Both the position numbers and the translations under genes were made by a program. Below, piece by piece: positions 1 to 5,903 of a DNA stretch of 6,213 bases (the first letter of the stretch is position 1; every line of letters begins with the position of its first letter). Source of the stretch: Actinomycetota bacterium (GTDB lineage Bacteria; Actinomycetota; UBA4738); contig JACDEY010000076.1 of assembly GCA_013816105.1 (NCBI GenBank), positions 1 to 6,213 on the forward strand. The letters run 5' to 3'. The notes under the pieces were generated by a model. That model was not told the DNA's origin and searched no databases. It was given only the letters and a program-made list of their open reading frames with translations.

Positions 1-2
1 AG

Positions 3-383
3 CCTGGAGCGCGAGAAATTCGAGGTAGTCAGTGGGCGATCAGCATCAAAGCCGCTTCGCTCCCCGCCCTGGCCGGCCTAGCGGTGGCCTTCGGCCTCGC
101 GCGCAACCGTCTCTTCACCAGCCTTCAGCTGCTCCCCTCGCTCGCGGCCGACCCCTTCGGTCGAGGCTGGAGCCTGTTCGGACCGCCCACCCTCGGACTG
201 AACCCGAACCCGCTCGGCGACAGGGGGCGTGTGGTGACGCAGCTGGCCCTCCTGCTGGGGGGGGCCGTGATCGGGGCGGTCGTCCTCGCCCGCCGGTCCG
301 TAGTACGAGGGCGCGTACCGGGCATCGCCGGTCTCCTGGCCGTCCTCGCCGGCGGAGTCCTCGCCGTCACGGCGACGGCCTGA
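3..383 (+). CDS. C-terminal part of a polytopic membrane protein (5' end outside window)
   Basis: The reading frame is open from the left edge (first full codon at position 3) to a TGA at 381-383, giving 126 visible residues. A GTG at 84 could be read as a start, but the frame continues upstream in good protein-like sequence, so this is most likely the tail of a longer gene. Three hydrophobic stretches are visible: around SLPALAGLAVAFGLA, QLALLLGGAVIGAVVLA and GIAGLLAVLAGGVLAV, the last ending almost at the C-terminus. Between the first two lies a loop with LAADPFGRGWSLFG and a Pro/Asn-rich segment. That loop resembles, from memory, the tail of large actinobacterial membrane proteins of the FesM / 4Fe-4S-associated type, where a (S/A)DPxGxGxxLFG loop precedes a TM helix. 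No iron-sulfur motif is in the visible part, so this is only a weak suggestion. The gene ends 12 bp from the convergent phosphoesterase gene. Confidence 0.65.
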   Translation, partial: PGAREIRGSQWAISIKAASLPALAGLAVAFGLARNRLFTSLQLLPSLAADPFGRGWSLFGPPTLGLNPNPLGDRGRVVTQLALLLGGAVIGAVVLARRSVVRGRVPGIAGLLAVLAGGVLAVTATA

Positions 384-395
384 GGCACAGCCGCG

Positions 396-1829
396 TCACG
401 TGAGGTCGGTGCCGTAGGGACAGTCCTTACGAGGCTGCAGGATCAGCTTTTCCATCCGAGGTGGGCTGGTGAAGTCGAGGGCGCCGGTCAACGGATCCGC
501 CTGCCGGTCTCGCTCGGTCATTGGCTCGAGACCGTGGAGGTCCTCGATGAGACGCAAGACAGAGGAGAACTCATACGTCGTCGAGTCGATCGAGCCGCCG
601 TCCGGACTGTCCCCGGATTGGGTCCAGGGCGAGATGATGAGCGCCGGCGTTCGCGGCCCCGGACCCATGATGTCGTACCTGGGCGGACGGACGTGGTCGT
701 AGTAGCCGCCGAAGTCGTCCCACACGACAACGATGAGGGTGCTCTGCCAGTAGGGGCTTCGCATGACCGCGTTGACCTGCTGCACGGTCCAGTTCTCACC
801 CGCGCACACGCTGACTCCGGCGCCCGGGTGTTCGTTATAGGGCTCCGGGGGGATCAGCCATGAGACGGCCGGCAGCTGCCGGGAACGGACGTCGGTAAGG
901 AAATTCGATGGATGCTGCACCTTGCTCCACATCGGGCCGTATCGAACATGCCGAATCGACTGCAGGACATTCATCCATCGGTCGGCCGTGACGTAGTACT
1001 TCCAACCGATGCCGGCTCGCTCGAGCACGTCGGGCAGGACCTGGATGTCGAAGCAGAGCCGGATGGCCTCCCAGTAGCCGGTGAGCTCCTCTCGCATCCC
1101 AGGCTCGTTGATCTTGTCCTGCAGGAACAGGATGCGGTCCACGTCGCCCGCTGTCAGCCCGTCGCGGAAGCGGGTCGAGTACTCGGTCGGGTCGTCGCAG
1201 TAGTTGCCGGCGGAATCGGTGGAGGTCTTGTTGTCGATGATCTTGTAGGACTGCGCGGCGGCGACGTACAGGTGCTCGGGATAAGTCGCGCCGTACATCG
1301 ACGTGAAGAACTGGTCGGCAAGGACGAACCGGTCGGCGTACGCCCAATAGTTCGGCATCGTCCGCCTCGAATGCTGTCGGTAACCGTTCAGCTCCTCGTT
1401 TCCCCCGATGATGCTGAACCCGTTCATCCTCCCGTCGTTGATCGACTGAAGCGCGCTCGAGAACCCGTGAGCGATGTCGTGCGGTTCCACATCGGGAGCG
1501 TCCCTCAGCGGGATCGTCTCCCCCTCGAAGGTCTCTCCGCTGGTCGCGCCGTCGGCGCCGGGGTAGCGCCCGAAGTAGTGGTCGAATGACCGGTTCTCCT
1601 TGACGATGAACACGACGTGCTCGATCGCCTCGCTCGGGGCGATCGAGGCGGGGGACGAGGAGGGCGTGGGTCCGGAGGGCGATGTCGAGACGGATGCGGA
1701 GGGGGGAGACTGCCCCGCCGACGACCGGGAGGCCCCGGGCCCTTCGGGGGAAGCGTCGCCGGACTCACAGGCGGCGAGTCCCGTCGGTACGAGGAGGGCG
1801 GCGGCGAGGAGGGCGAGCCTCCGCGCCAT
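396..1829 (-). CDS. Phosphoesterase-family lipoprotein (phospholipase C / AcpA-type acid phosphatase)
   Basis: A phosphoesterase-family hydrolase (Pfam PF04185 type) expected to cleave phosphate esters outside the membrane. Two starts are possible: GTG at 1883 (495 aa) or ATG at 1829 (477 aa). I prefer 1829 because it gives a compact lipoprotein signal, MARRLALLAAALLVPTGLAAC, with the lipobox Cys at residue 21, and because 1883 lies inside an inverted repeat. Neither start has a strong Shine-Dalgarno. In 495-aa numbering, a Ser/Pro/Gly linker spans about 41-85, as in surface-tethered lipoproteins. The family hallmark ENRSFDHYFG follows at 96-105, then GATYPEHLY at 198-206, NEHPGAG at 350-356 and WDDFGGYYDHV at 388-398. 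By recalled comparison with Francisella AcpA and Pseudomonas PLCs, E96/N97 and D389/D390 would bind metal and T200 would be the nucleophile. The catalytic set looks complete. The substrate (phospholipid or other phosphomonoester/diester) cannot be told. It is divergent from the decarboxylase gene. Confidence 0.93.
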   Translation of the reverse strand: MARRLALLAAALLVPTGLAACESGDASPEGPGASRSSAGQSPPSASVSTSPSGPTPSSSPASIAPSEAIEHVVFIVKENRSFDHYFGRYPGADGATSGETFEGETIPLRDAPDVEPHDIAHGFSSALQSINDGRMNGFSIIGGNEELNGYRQHSRRTMPNYWAYADRFVLADQFFTSMYGATYPEHLYVAAAQSYKIIDNKTSTDSAGNYCDDPTEYSTRFRDGLTAGDVDRILFLQDKINEPGMREELTGYWEAIRLCFDIQVLPDVLERAGIGWKYYVTADRWMNVLQSIRHVRYGPMWSKVQHPSNFLTDVRSRQLPAVSWLIPPEPYNEHPGAGVSVCAGENWTVQQVNAVMRSPYWQSTLIVVVWDDFGGYYDHVRPPRYDIMGPGPRTPALIISPWTQSGDSPDGGSIDSTTYEFSSVLRLIEDLHGLEPMTERDRQADPLTGALDFTSPPRMEKLILQPRKDCPYGTDLT

Positions 1830-1879
1830 CCGGCCCCGGAACACGCCGCGTTCCGGGTTCGCTGGTCCCGTCCTCACAC

Positions 1880-1916
1880 GCACGAGGCCGCAGTATCCCA
1901 GACCTCGGCCTCGTGC
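1880..1916. repeat. Perfect 11-bp inverted repeat in the divergent intergenic region
   Basis: GCACGAGGCCG at 1880-1890 is exactly mirrored by CGGCCTCGTGC at 1906-1916, with a 15-bp spacer. It lies between the phosphoesterase start (1829) and the decarboxylase start (1996). Neither arm is followed by a T-run, so a terminator is unlikely. An operator or a 5'-leader hairpin fits better. The spacer contains GATACT on the minus strand, a 4/6 match to a -10 element, but no convincing -35 pairs with it. The arm at 1880-1890 covers the alternative GTG start of the phosphoesterase at 1881-1883. The repeat is directly visible; its role is inferred. Confidence 0.6.
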
Positions 1917-1995
1917 TGGAGCGTCTCACCCCGACGGAGGCAAAGGGCGATTCCGGGGGCCTCCACGGGACCGAATCTGCTCCAATTGACGCCTC

Positions 1996-3438
1996 ATGGC
2001 GGAAACCCAGAGCTTCCATATGACCCCGGACGAGTTCCGTCGGCATGGCCGGGCCGTCGTGGACTGGATCGCCGACTACCTCGAGCACATCGAGAGCTAT
2101 CCAGTCCTCTCCCGTGCGGAGCCGGGCGAGATCCGATCGAGGTTGCCCGACCATCCTCCCGCGACGGGGGAGCCGGTCGCCGCGATGCTGCGAGACGTGA
2201 GCGAAATCCTCCTTCCCGGCATCACCCACTGGCAGTCCCCGAACTTCTTCGCCTACTTCCCGGCGAACAACTCGGGTCCGTCCATCCTCGGTGACCTCCT
2301 CTCCAGTGGGCTCGGAGTCCAGGGCATGCTGTGGGCGACCAGCCCGGCATGCACCGAACTCGAGACGCACGTGCTCGACTGGGTGGTCGAGCTGCTGGGC
2401 CTGCCGGAGCGCTTCCTGTCGAGCGGGACGGGCGGTGGCGTAATTCAGGACACCGCCTCCAGCGCCACCCTGTGCGCCCTGCTGGCCGCCCGGGTACGAG
2501 CGACGGAGGGCCGGGCCGGCGGCGTGGGATCTGACGGGCGGCTCACCGTGTACGCGTCCACCCAGGCGCATTCTTCGGTTGAGAAGGCCGTGCGGATCGC
2601 CGGGCTCGGAGAGGATGCTCTCCGTCTCGTGGAGGTGGACCGCACCCAGGCGATGAGGCCCGAGCGGCTGGATGCCCTGATCGCTCGAGACGTAGCGGCC
2701 GGAAACACCCCGTGCCTGGTGGTCGCGACGGTGGGGACGACCTCGTCCATGGCGGTCGACCCTGTAGCGGCCATCGGCCATGTGAGCCGCCGGTTCGGCG
2801 CCTGGCTGCACGTGGACGCCGCCATGGCGGGCACAGCGGCAGTCTGTCCGGAGCTCCGGTCCATCAACGAAGGGCTCGAGCTTTCGGACAGCTATTGCTT
2901 CAATCCGCACAAGTGGATGTTCGTGAACTTCGACTGTGATTGCTTCTTCGTGGCCGATCGCCGTCCATTGCTGCAGGCACTGAGCGTTCTTCCCGAATAC
3001 CTCAGGAACGCGGCGTCCCAGTCCGGAGCGGTGATCGACTACCGGGACTGGCAGATCCCGCTGGGCCGGCGCTTTCGCGCACTCAAACTGTGGTTCGTGA
3101 TCCGGCACTACGGGGTGGAGGGACTACGCCACCACGTCCGGGAGCACGTGAGGATCGCCCGGGAGCTCGCGTCGTGGGTGGAGGCCGATCCGGACTTCGA
3201 GCTCGCCGAGCCGCAGACTCTGAACCTTGTGTGCTTCCGCCACCGCGGAGGCGACGGGTTCAACGAGCGGCTGCTCGATCGCCTGAACGCCTCGGGCGCG
3301 CTGTACCTAACGCACACGAGGATCGACGGCCGCTACACCCTACGGATGTCGATCGGCCAGACGGGCACACAACGACGTCACGTCGAGGCGGCATGGGAAC
3401 GTATCAGGACGGAGGCCAGCCGCCTGGCCCCCGCGTGA
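1996..3438 (+). CDS. PLP-dependent aromatic-L-amino-acid decarboxylase (group II)
   Basis: Predicted to decarboxylate an aromatic L-amino acid (tryptophan, 5-HTP, DOPA, tyrosine or phenylalanine) to its amine, in the cytoplasm as a PLP-dependent dimer. It is 480 aa, the same size as animal DOPA decarboxylase, and resembles it along its length: SPACTELETHVLDW at 116-129, QAHSSVEKA at 190-198, LHVDAAMAG at 271-279, NPHKWMFVNFDC at 303-314 and DWQIPLGRRFRALK at 351-364. K306 is the expected PLP Schiff-base lysine, D274 the ring-nitrogen partner and H192 the stacking histidine. Y335, in the flexible loop VLPEYL, matches the tyrosine (Y332 in mammalian DDC) that marks true decarboxylases rather than Phe-bearing aldehyde synthases. 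The ATG at 1996 is taken as the start; the ATG at 2020 (472 aa) matches the usual DDC N-terminus better. Neither has a clear ribosome site, so a leaderless or weakly led message is possible. It faces the PD40 gene tail-to-tail. Exact substrate is unknown. Confidence 0.95.
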   Translation: MAETQSFHMTPDEFRRHGRAVVDWIADYLEHIESYPVLSRAEPGEIRSRLPDHPPATGEPVAAMLRDVSEILLPGITHWQSPNFFAYFPANNSGPSILGDLLSSGLGVQGMLWATSPACTELETHVLDWVVELLGLPERFLSSGTGGGVIQDTASSATLCALLAARVRATEGRAGGVGSDGRLTVYASTQAHSSVEKAVRIAGLGEDALRLVEVDRTQAMRPERLDALIARDVAAGNTPCLVVATVGTTSSMAVDPVAAIGHVSRRFGAWLHVDAAMAGTAAVCPELRSINEGLELSDSYCFNPHKWMFVNFDCDCFFVADRRPLLQALSVLPEYLRNAASQSGAVIDYRDWQIPLGRRFRALKLWFVIRHYGVEGLRHHVREHVRIARELASWVEADPDFELAEPQTLNLVCFRHRGGDGFNERLLDRLNASGALYLTHTRIDGRYTLRMSIGQTGTQRRHVEAAWERIRTEASRLAPA

Positions 3439-3457
3439 ATCCATCGCAGCGTTCCGG

Positions 3458-4420
3458 CTAGGTCAGGTCGAACGTCGCCGTCACCAGCTTGTCGTTCGTC
3501 ATGCTCGTCGTGCAGGAGGTCTGCGAGACCGGGCGGCATGGTCCGCTCCACCCCACGAACGCCGAGCCGGGCTTTGCCGTCGCGGTCAGCTTCACCTTCG
3601 TGCCCTCCTCGAAGCTCTCGGAGCAGTCAGAGCCGCAGGTGATGCCTCCCGGCCTGCTCTTCACGATCCCCCTGCCGGAGCCCGCCCGCTGGACGCTAAG
3701 CCCGAAGCTGAGCACCTCGGCGGCCCCCCAGTCGGGGTTCTCCTCCAAGCCCGGAGTGTTCGTGAGTCGCGTCACGGGCGGCTCCTCACCGACGGGGGCG
3801 GATCCCGAGCCGCTCGGCCGCGCATCGCCCGGAGGGGGAACGTCGATCAGGTAGATGTCGTAGGCGCCGCCGCGGGTGCTGGAGAAGGTGATCTGGGTTC
3901 CGTCCGGAGCCCACGCGGGGTCGTCGTCAATTGCCTCGTGGAACGTGAGCTGGACCTCGCCGGTCCCGTCGGCGTTGCGCAGGAAGATGTCGGTGTTGAA
4001 CGTCAGGTGGTTGAAGAACCGGTTGTCGACGAAGGCGAACCGAGTTCCCTCTGGGGACCACACGCCGCTTCGCTCGTCCCACTGGATCGTGTCGGGGGTG
4101 AGGTTCGTCTGGCCGGTCCCGTCGGGGGCGATCACGTAGACGTCCTGCTGTCCGATGTCCCAGGTGAACATGATCTTCGTGCCGTCCGGCGACCAGTCGG
4201 GCTGTCCCTTGCTGGCGGAATCGGTCGGGTCGGTCAGGAGCGTCTCGGCGCCCGAGCCGTCGGTGGGCACGGTGTAGATCTGGGGAAACGCGTACTGCCG
4301 GTAGCCGGTGAAGGCAATCTGCAGGCCGTCGGGCGACCACGTGGGTTCGTAGCTCTGGTAGAAGTCCCAGGGGTTCGGGGGCGTGGACATCGTCGAGCGG
4401 TTGCCGGGGCGCGACCCCAC
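3458..4420 (-). CDS. PD40/TolB-like beta-propeller protein with C-terminal divergent InlB-type repeat, no signal peptide seen
   Basis: A 320-aa product from a GTG at 4420, or 310 aa from an ATG at 4390 (MSTPPNPWDF). It has at least four PD40 (WD40-like) blades marked by WSPDG at 28-32, WSPDG at 76-80, WSPEG at 121-125 and WAPDG at 170-174, and a degenerate one at NPDWG 228-232. Blades carry the typical IYTVPTDGSG / IFLRNADGTG strands. From about 240 to the end is a domain of the divergent InlB B-repeat type with four cysteines (C262, C266, C295, C303), FVGWSGPC and a final LVTATFDLT; this domain is normally extracytoplasmic and disulfide-bonded. No hydrophobic N-terminus exists in this frame: a stop lies at 4451-4453, and the other two minus frames there offer no signal peptide either. 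The gene may be 5'-truncated, having lost its export signal and one or two blades. Function is unknown; such propellers bind proteins or carbohydrates. Confidence 0.82.
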   Translation of the reverse strand: MGSRPGNRSTMSTPPNPWDFYQSYEPTWSPDGLQIAFTGYRQYAFPQIYTVPTDGSGAETLLTDPTDSASKGQPDWSPDGTKIMFTWDIGQQDVYVIAPDGTGQTNLTPDTIQWDERSGVWSPEGTRFAFVDNRFFNHLTFNTDIFLRNADGTGEVQLTFHEAIDDDPAWAPDGTQITFSSTRGGAYDIYLIDVPPPGDARPSGSGSAPVGEEPPVTRLTNTPGLEENPDWGAAEVLSFGLSVQRAGSGRGIVKSRPGGITCGSDCSESFEEGTKVKLTATAKPGSAFVGWSGPCRPVSQTSCTTSMTNDKLVTATFDLT

Positions 4421-4509
4421 CAGCTTCCCAGACGCGAAGTAAGGGAAGGTTTAGGCATTGGTCAACCTGCGGCAACCGATCTCGCGGGAACACTTCGAGA
4501 GGCGGCCGC

Positions 4510-4758
4510 TCAGGCCTGAACTGGTACCTCGTAGATCTCGTCCGCCGGATGGCCCGTTCGTTCGTGAATGCGCTTCACGGCGTCGGCGCTTGGTCCCTCG
4601 GAGAGGCAAAACACCATTCCCGACTCCGGATCGCCCCACGCCTGCTTGAAGTTGACCCGCTCCTCATCCTGGATCGCGAGGTCCGCGTTGTGCGCCTCCA
4701 GGAGCTGCTCGGACGTGATGCCCTTCATGTTGCGGTGAACATCCATGAACTCCGGCAC
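4510..4758 (-). CDS. SCO4226-type (DUF4242) small putative nickel-binding protein
   Basis: An 82-aa protein resembling the SCO4226 family of Streptomyces, described as a nickel-binding ferredoxin-fold protein and grouped with DUF4242. Visible family features are the N-terminal MPEFMDVHRNMKGIT, the helix EQLLEAHNADLAIQ, the strand AWGDPESGMVFCLSEGPS at 40-57, and the C-terminal HERTGHPADEIYEVPV. It is full length, with no signal peptide or membrane segment, so it is cytoplasmic. C51, E54 and H70 are the obvious candidates for metal contact, though I cannot assign ligands with certainty. The GTG start at 4756-4758 is supported by an AGGGAGGA ribosome site four bases upstream. It lies between two propeller genes on the same strand with gaps of about 87-89 bp. 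The biological role of this family is poorly known. Confidence 0.88.
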   Translation of the reverse strand: MPEFMDVHRNMKGITSEQLLEAHNADLAIQDEERVNFKQAWGDPESGMVFCLSEGPSADAVKRIHERTGHPADEIYEVPVQA

Positions 4759-4762
4759 GTGA

Positions 4763-4770
4763 TCCTCCCT
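4763..4770 (-). promoter_or_regulatory. Ribosome binding site of the SCO4226-type gene
   Basis: The minus strand reads AGGGAGGA, then TCAC, then GTG. This strong Shine-Dalgarno, four bases from the start codon, fixes the GTG at 4758 as the start. Confidence 0.8.
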
Positions 4771-4786
4771 CGGTCGTGTACCCCGT

Positions 4787-4815
4787 ATTGAAGTGCCTTC
4801 CCTTCAGGTTCGCAA
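4787..4815 (-). promoter_or_regulatory. Candidate sigma-70-type promoter for the SCO4226-type gene
   Basis: On the minus strand TTGCGA (4810-4815) and TTCAAT (4787-4792) are separated by exactly 17 bp. Each matches 4 of 6 consensus bases. Transcription would start near 4780 and give a leader of about 20 nt that contains the ribosome site. The position is sensible, but in GC-rich DNA a chance match is quite possible. Confidence 0.35.
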
Positions 4816-4825
4816 CTCCCGGAAG

Positions 4826-4838
4826 CGCCCAGCGGGCG
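4826..4838 (-). terminator. Weak GC hairpin just downstream of the Vgb-like gene
   Basis: CGCCC (4826-4830) and GGGCG (4834-4838) form a 5-bp stem with a 3-nt loop, 8 bp past the stop codon of the Vgb-like gene. In the minus-strand transcript no U-run follows (CUUCC), so it is at best a weak or factor-assisted terminator. Confidence 0.2.
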
Positions 4839-4845
4839 GGCTGCT

Positions 4846-5805
4846 CTAGCGCGTCATCCGGTAGACGCGGTTCGACTCATAACCGAGGAACCAGATCTGT
4901 CCTCGGGCATCCGTGCTGATGCCGGTGGGGCCGCTCCCCGGCACGACCGGCATGGGAGTGACCACACCGTCGGTGGTCATGCTCGCCACGCGATCGTCGC
5001 CGAACGACGTGAACCACAGGTTCCCGTCCGGCCCCTCGATGATCGACTCGAGGGTGTGCAGCGTGGTCGTGTAGAAGGTGAACTGCCCGGCCGGCGTCAC
5101 CTTGCCGATCCGCTGGCTGAATCGCTCGGTGAACCAGACGTTCCCGTCCGGTCCGGCGGTTATGGCGAACGGGAGGGAGAGGGGCTCGGGAAACTCCGTG
5201 ATCTGGCCCTCCGTGGTGATCCTGGCCATCTTGCCGGCCGACTGCTCGAGGAACCACAGGTTCCCGTCCGGCCCCGAGGTGATGTCGCCGGGGAAACTGT
5301 CCGGCGTGGGGACTGGGAAGTCGGTGAGCGTCCGGGTCGCGAGGGTGAACCGCCAGACCTTGTTCCCGGTGGAGTCGGTGAACCAGATGTTCCCGTCTGG
5401 ACCCGTCGTGATCCCGCCGGCGTTATCGAAGTCCGAGAAGACCACCTCTCGGATCTGACCAGTGGGGGTGATCCGCGCGATGCGCCCGTTCGAGCCTTCG
5501 GTGAACCAGACGTTTCCGTCGGGACCGGCCGTGATGTCCTTCGGGAACCCGAAGGTCGGAAGGGGAAACTCGGTGATCACGCCCCGGGGCGTGATCCGGG
5601 CGACACGGCTCGCGTTCTGCTCCGTGAACCACTGATTGCCGTCGGGCCCGAGCGCGATCTCGATCGGCTCGCTGCCGGGTGAGGGGATCGGCCAGGACTT
5701 GATCCGGACGGCCGGCGCGGCGGTGGCCGGGAGGCTACCCCCTAACGCGAGGCCGAGCAGGAACAAACCAAGCAGTACGCGTTGGGACCTGAACGGACGA
5801 TTCAT
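4846..5805 (-). CDS. Exported seven-bladed Vgb-like (streptogramin-lyase-family) beta-propeller protein
   Basis: A 319-aa protein of the virginiamycin B lyase-like fold. The ATG at 5805 is chosen because GGAGGG lies six bases upstream and a signal peptide follows directly (RPFRSQR, then LLGLFLLGLALGG, then LPATAA; cleavage near residue 29-30). The frame stays open to a GTG at 5907, but that would bury the signal peptide and overlap the preceding gene. Seven blades are visible, each with a GPDGNxWFTE-type strand at about residues 53, 94, 135, 178, 218, 258 and, in degenerate form (DARGQIWFLG), 299, spaced 40-43 residues. Real Vgb lyases use conserved histidines (H228 and H270 in the S. aureus enzyme); here the matching places read LES and GPTGI, and the whole protein has a single His (H250). 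It is therefore probably not a lyase but a secreted binding or structural propeller. Family match is strong; function is unknown. Confidence 0.9.
   Translation of the reverse strand: MNRPFRSQRVLLGLFLLGLALGGSLPATAAPAVRIKSWPIPSPGSEPIEIALGPDGNQWFTEQNASRVARITPRGVITEFPLPTFGFPKDITAGPDGNVWFTEGSNGRIARITPTGQIREVVFSDFDNAGGITTGPDGNIWFTDSTGNKVWRFTLATRTLTDFPVPTPDSFPGDITSGPDGNLWFLEQSAGKMARITTEGQITEFPEPLSLPFAITAGPDGNVWFTERFSQRIGKVTPAGQFTFYTTTLHTLESIIEGPDGNLWFTSFGDDRVASMTTDGVVTPMPVVPGSGPTGISTDARGQIWFLGYESNRVYRMTR
4888..5650 (-). repeat. Seven DNA-level repeat units encoding propeller blades
   Basis: A GAACCA-containing core (plus-strand view) recurs at 4888, 5011, 5131, 5251, 5380, 5503 and 5626, that is every 120-129 bp, always a multiple of three. 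The copies at 5011-5035 and 5251-5275 are identical over 25 bp and exactly 240 bp apart. These are the GPDGNxWF strands of the Vgb-like gene; the nucleotide identity points to blade duplication or gene conversion. Confidence 0.8.
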
Positions 5806-5811
5806 CGCGAA

Positions 5812-5817
5812 CCCTCC
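5812..5817 (-). promoter_or_regulatory. Ribosome binding site of the Vgb-like gene
   Basis: The minus strand reads GGAGGG, then TTCGCG, then ATG. The six-base spacing is ideal and decides the start at 5805 over the in-frame GTG at 5907. Confidence 0.8.
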
Positions 5818-5882
5818 GACTGTGGACGCCTTGGACGAGGAACGGTCGAATGAACTACGTGCGGCACAGGTGCGCAGATTGG

Positions 5883-5894
5883 CGACGCGCGTCG
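5883..5894. repeat. 12-bp perfect palindrome between RTX and Vgb-like genes
   Basis: CGACGCGCGTCG is its own reverse complement and begins 9 bp past the stop of the RTX gene on the minus strand. It could be a regulator site for the Vgb-like gene or the core of a short hairpin, but it has no loop or U-run typical of a terminator. In GC-rich DNA a chance origin cannot be excluded. Confidence 0.35.
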
Positions 5895-5903
5895 GGGCGG
5901 CCC

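Noticed and set aside
396..403. Palindrome TCACGTGA at the phosphoesterase stop codon
   Set aside because: It is only 8 bp, with no stem-loop or T-run in the 12-bp convergent gap; likely chance.
912..2294. Two 225-codon plus-strand open frames (912-1589 and 1617-2294)
   Set aside because: They overlap the phosphoesterase and the start of the decarboxylase in other frames and have low-complexity translations.
1765..3108. A 447-codon open frame on the minus strand across the decarboxylase gene
   Set aside because: It is antisense to a strongly recognised decarboxylase and its translation is rich in Arg, Gly and His with no family features. It is a by-product of high GC.
3439..3457. Possible bidirectional terminator in the 19-bp gap between the convergent decarboxylase and PD40 genes
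   Set aside because: No stem-loop or T-run is visible there.
4424..4448. Inverted repeat CTTCCC / GGGAAG with a 13-bp loop upstream of the PD40 gene
   Set aside because: The stem is only 6 bp, with mismatches on both sides; too weak to call a terminator or operator.
4888..5650. Regularly spaced short repeats that could suggest a CRISPR array
   Set aside because: The period is 120-129 bp, always a multiple of three, and the repeats fall in frame within a propeller gene.
5056..5682. A 208-codon plus-strand open frame with repetitive GEPDVPVxxGxD sequence
   Set aside because: Its repeats are only the reverse-strand reading of the Vgb-like blades.
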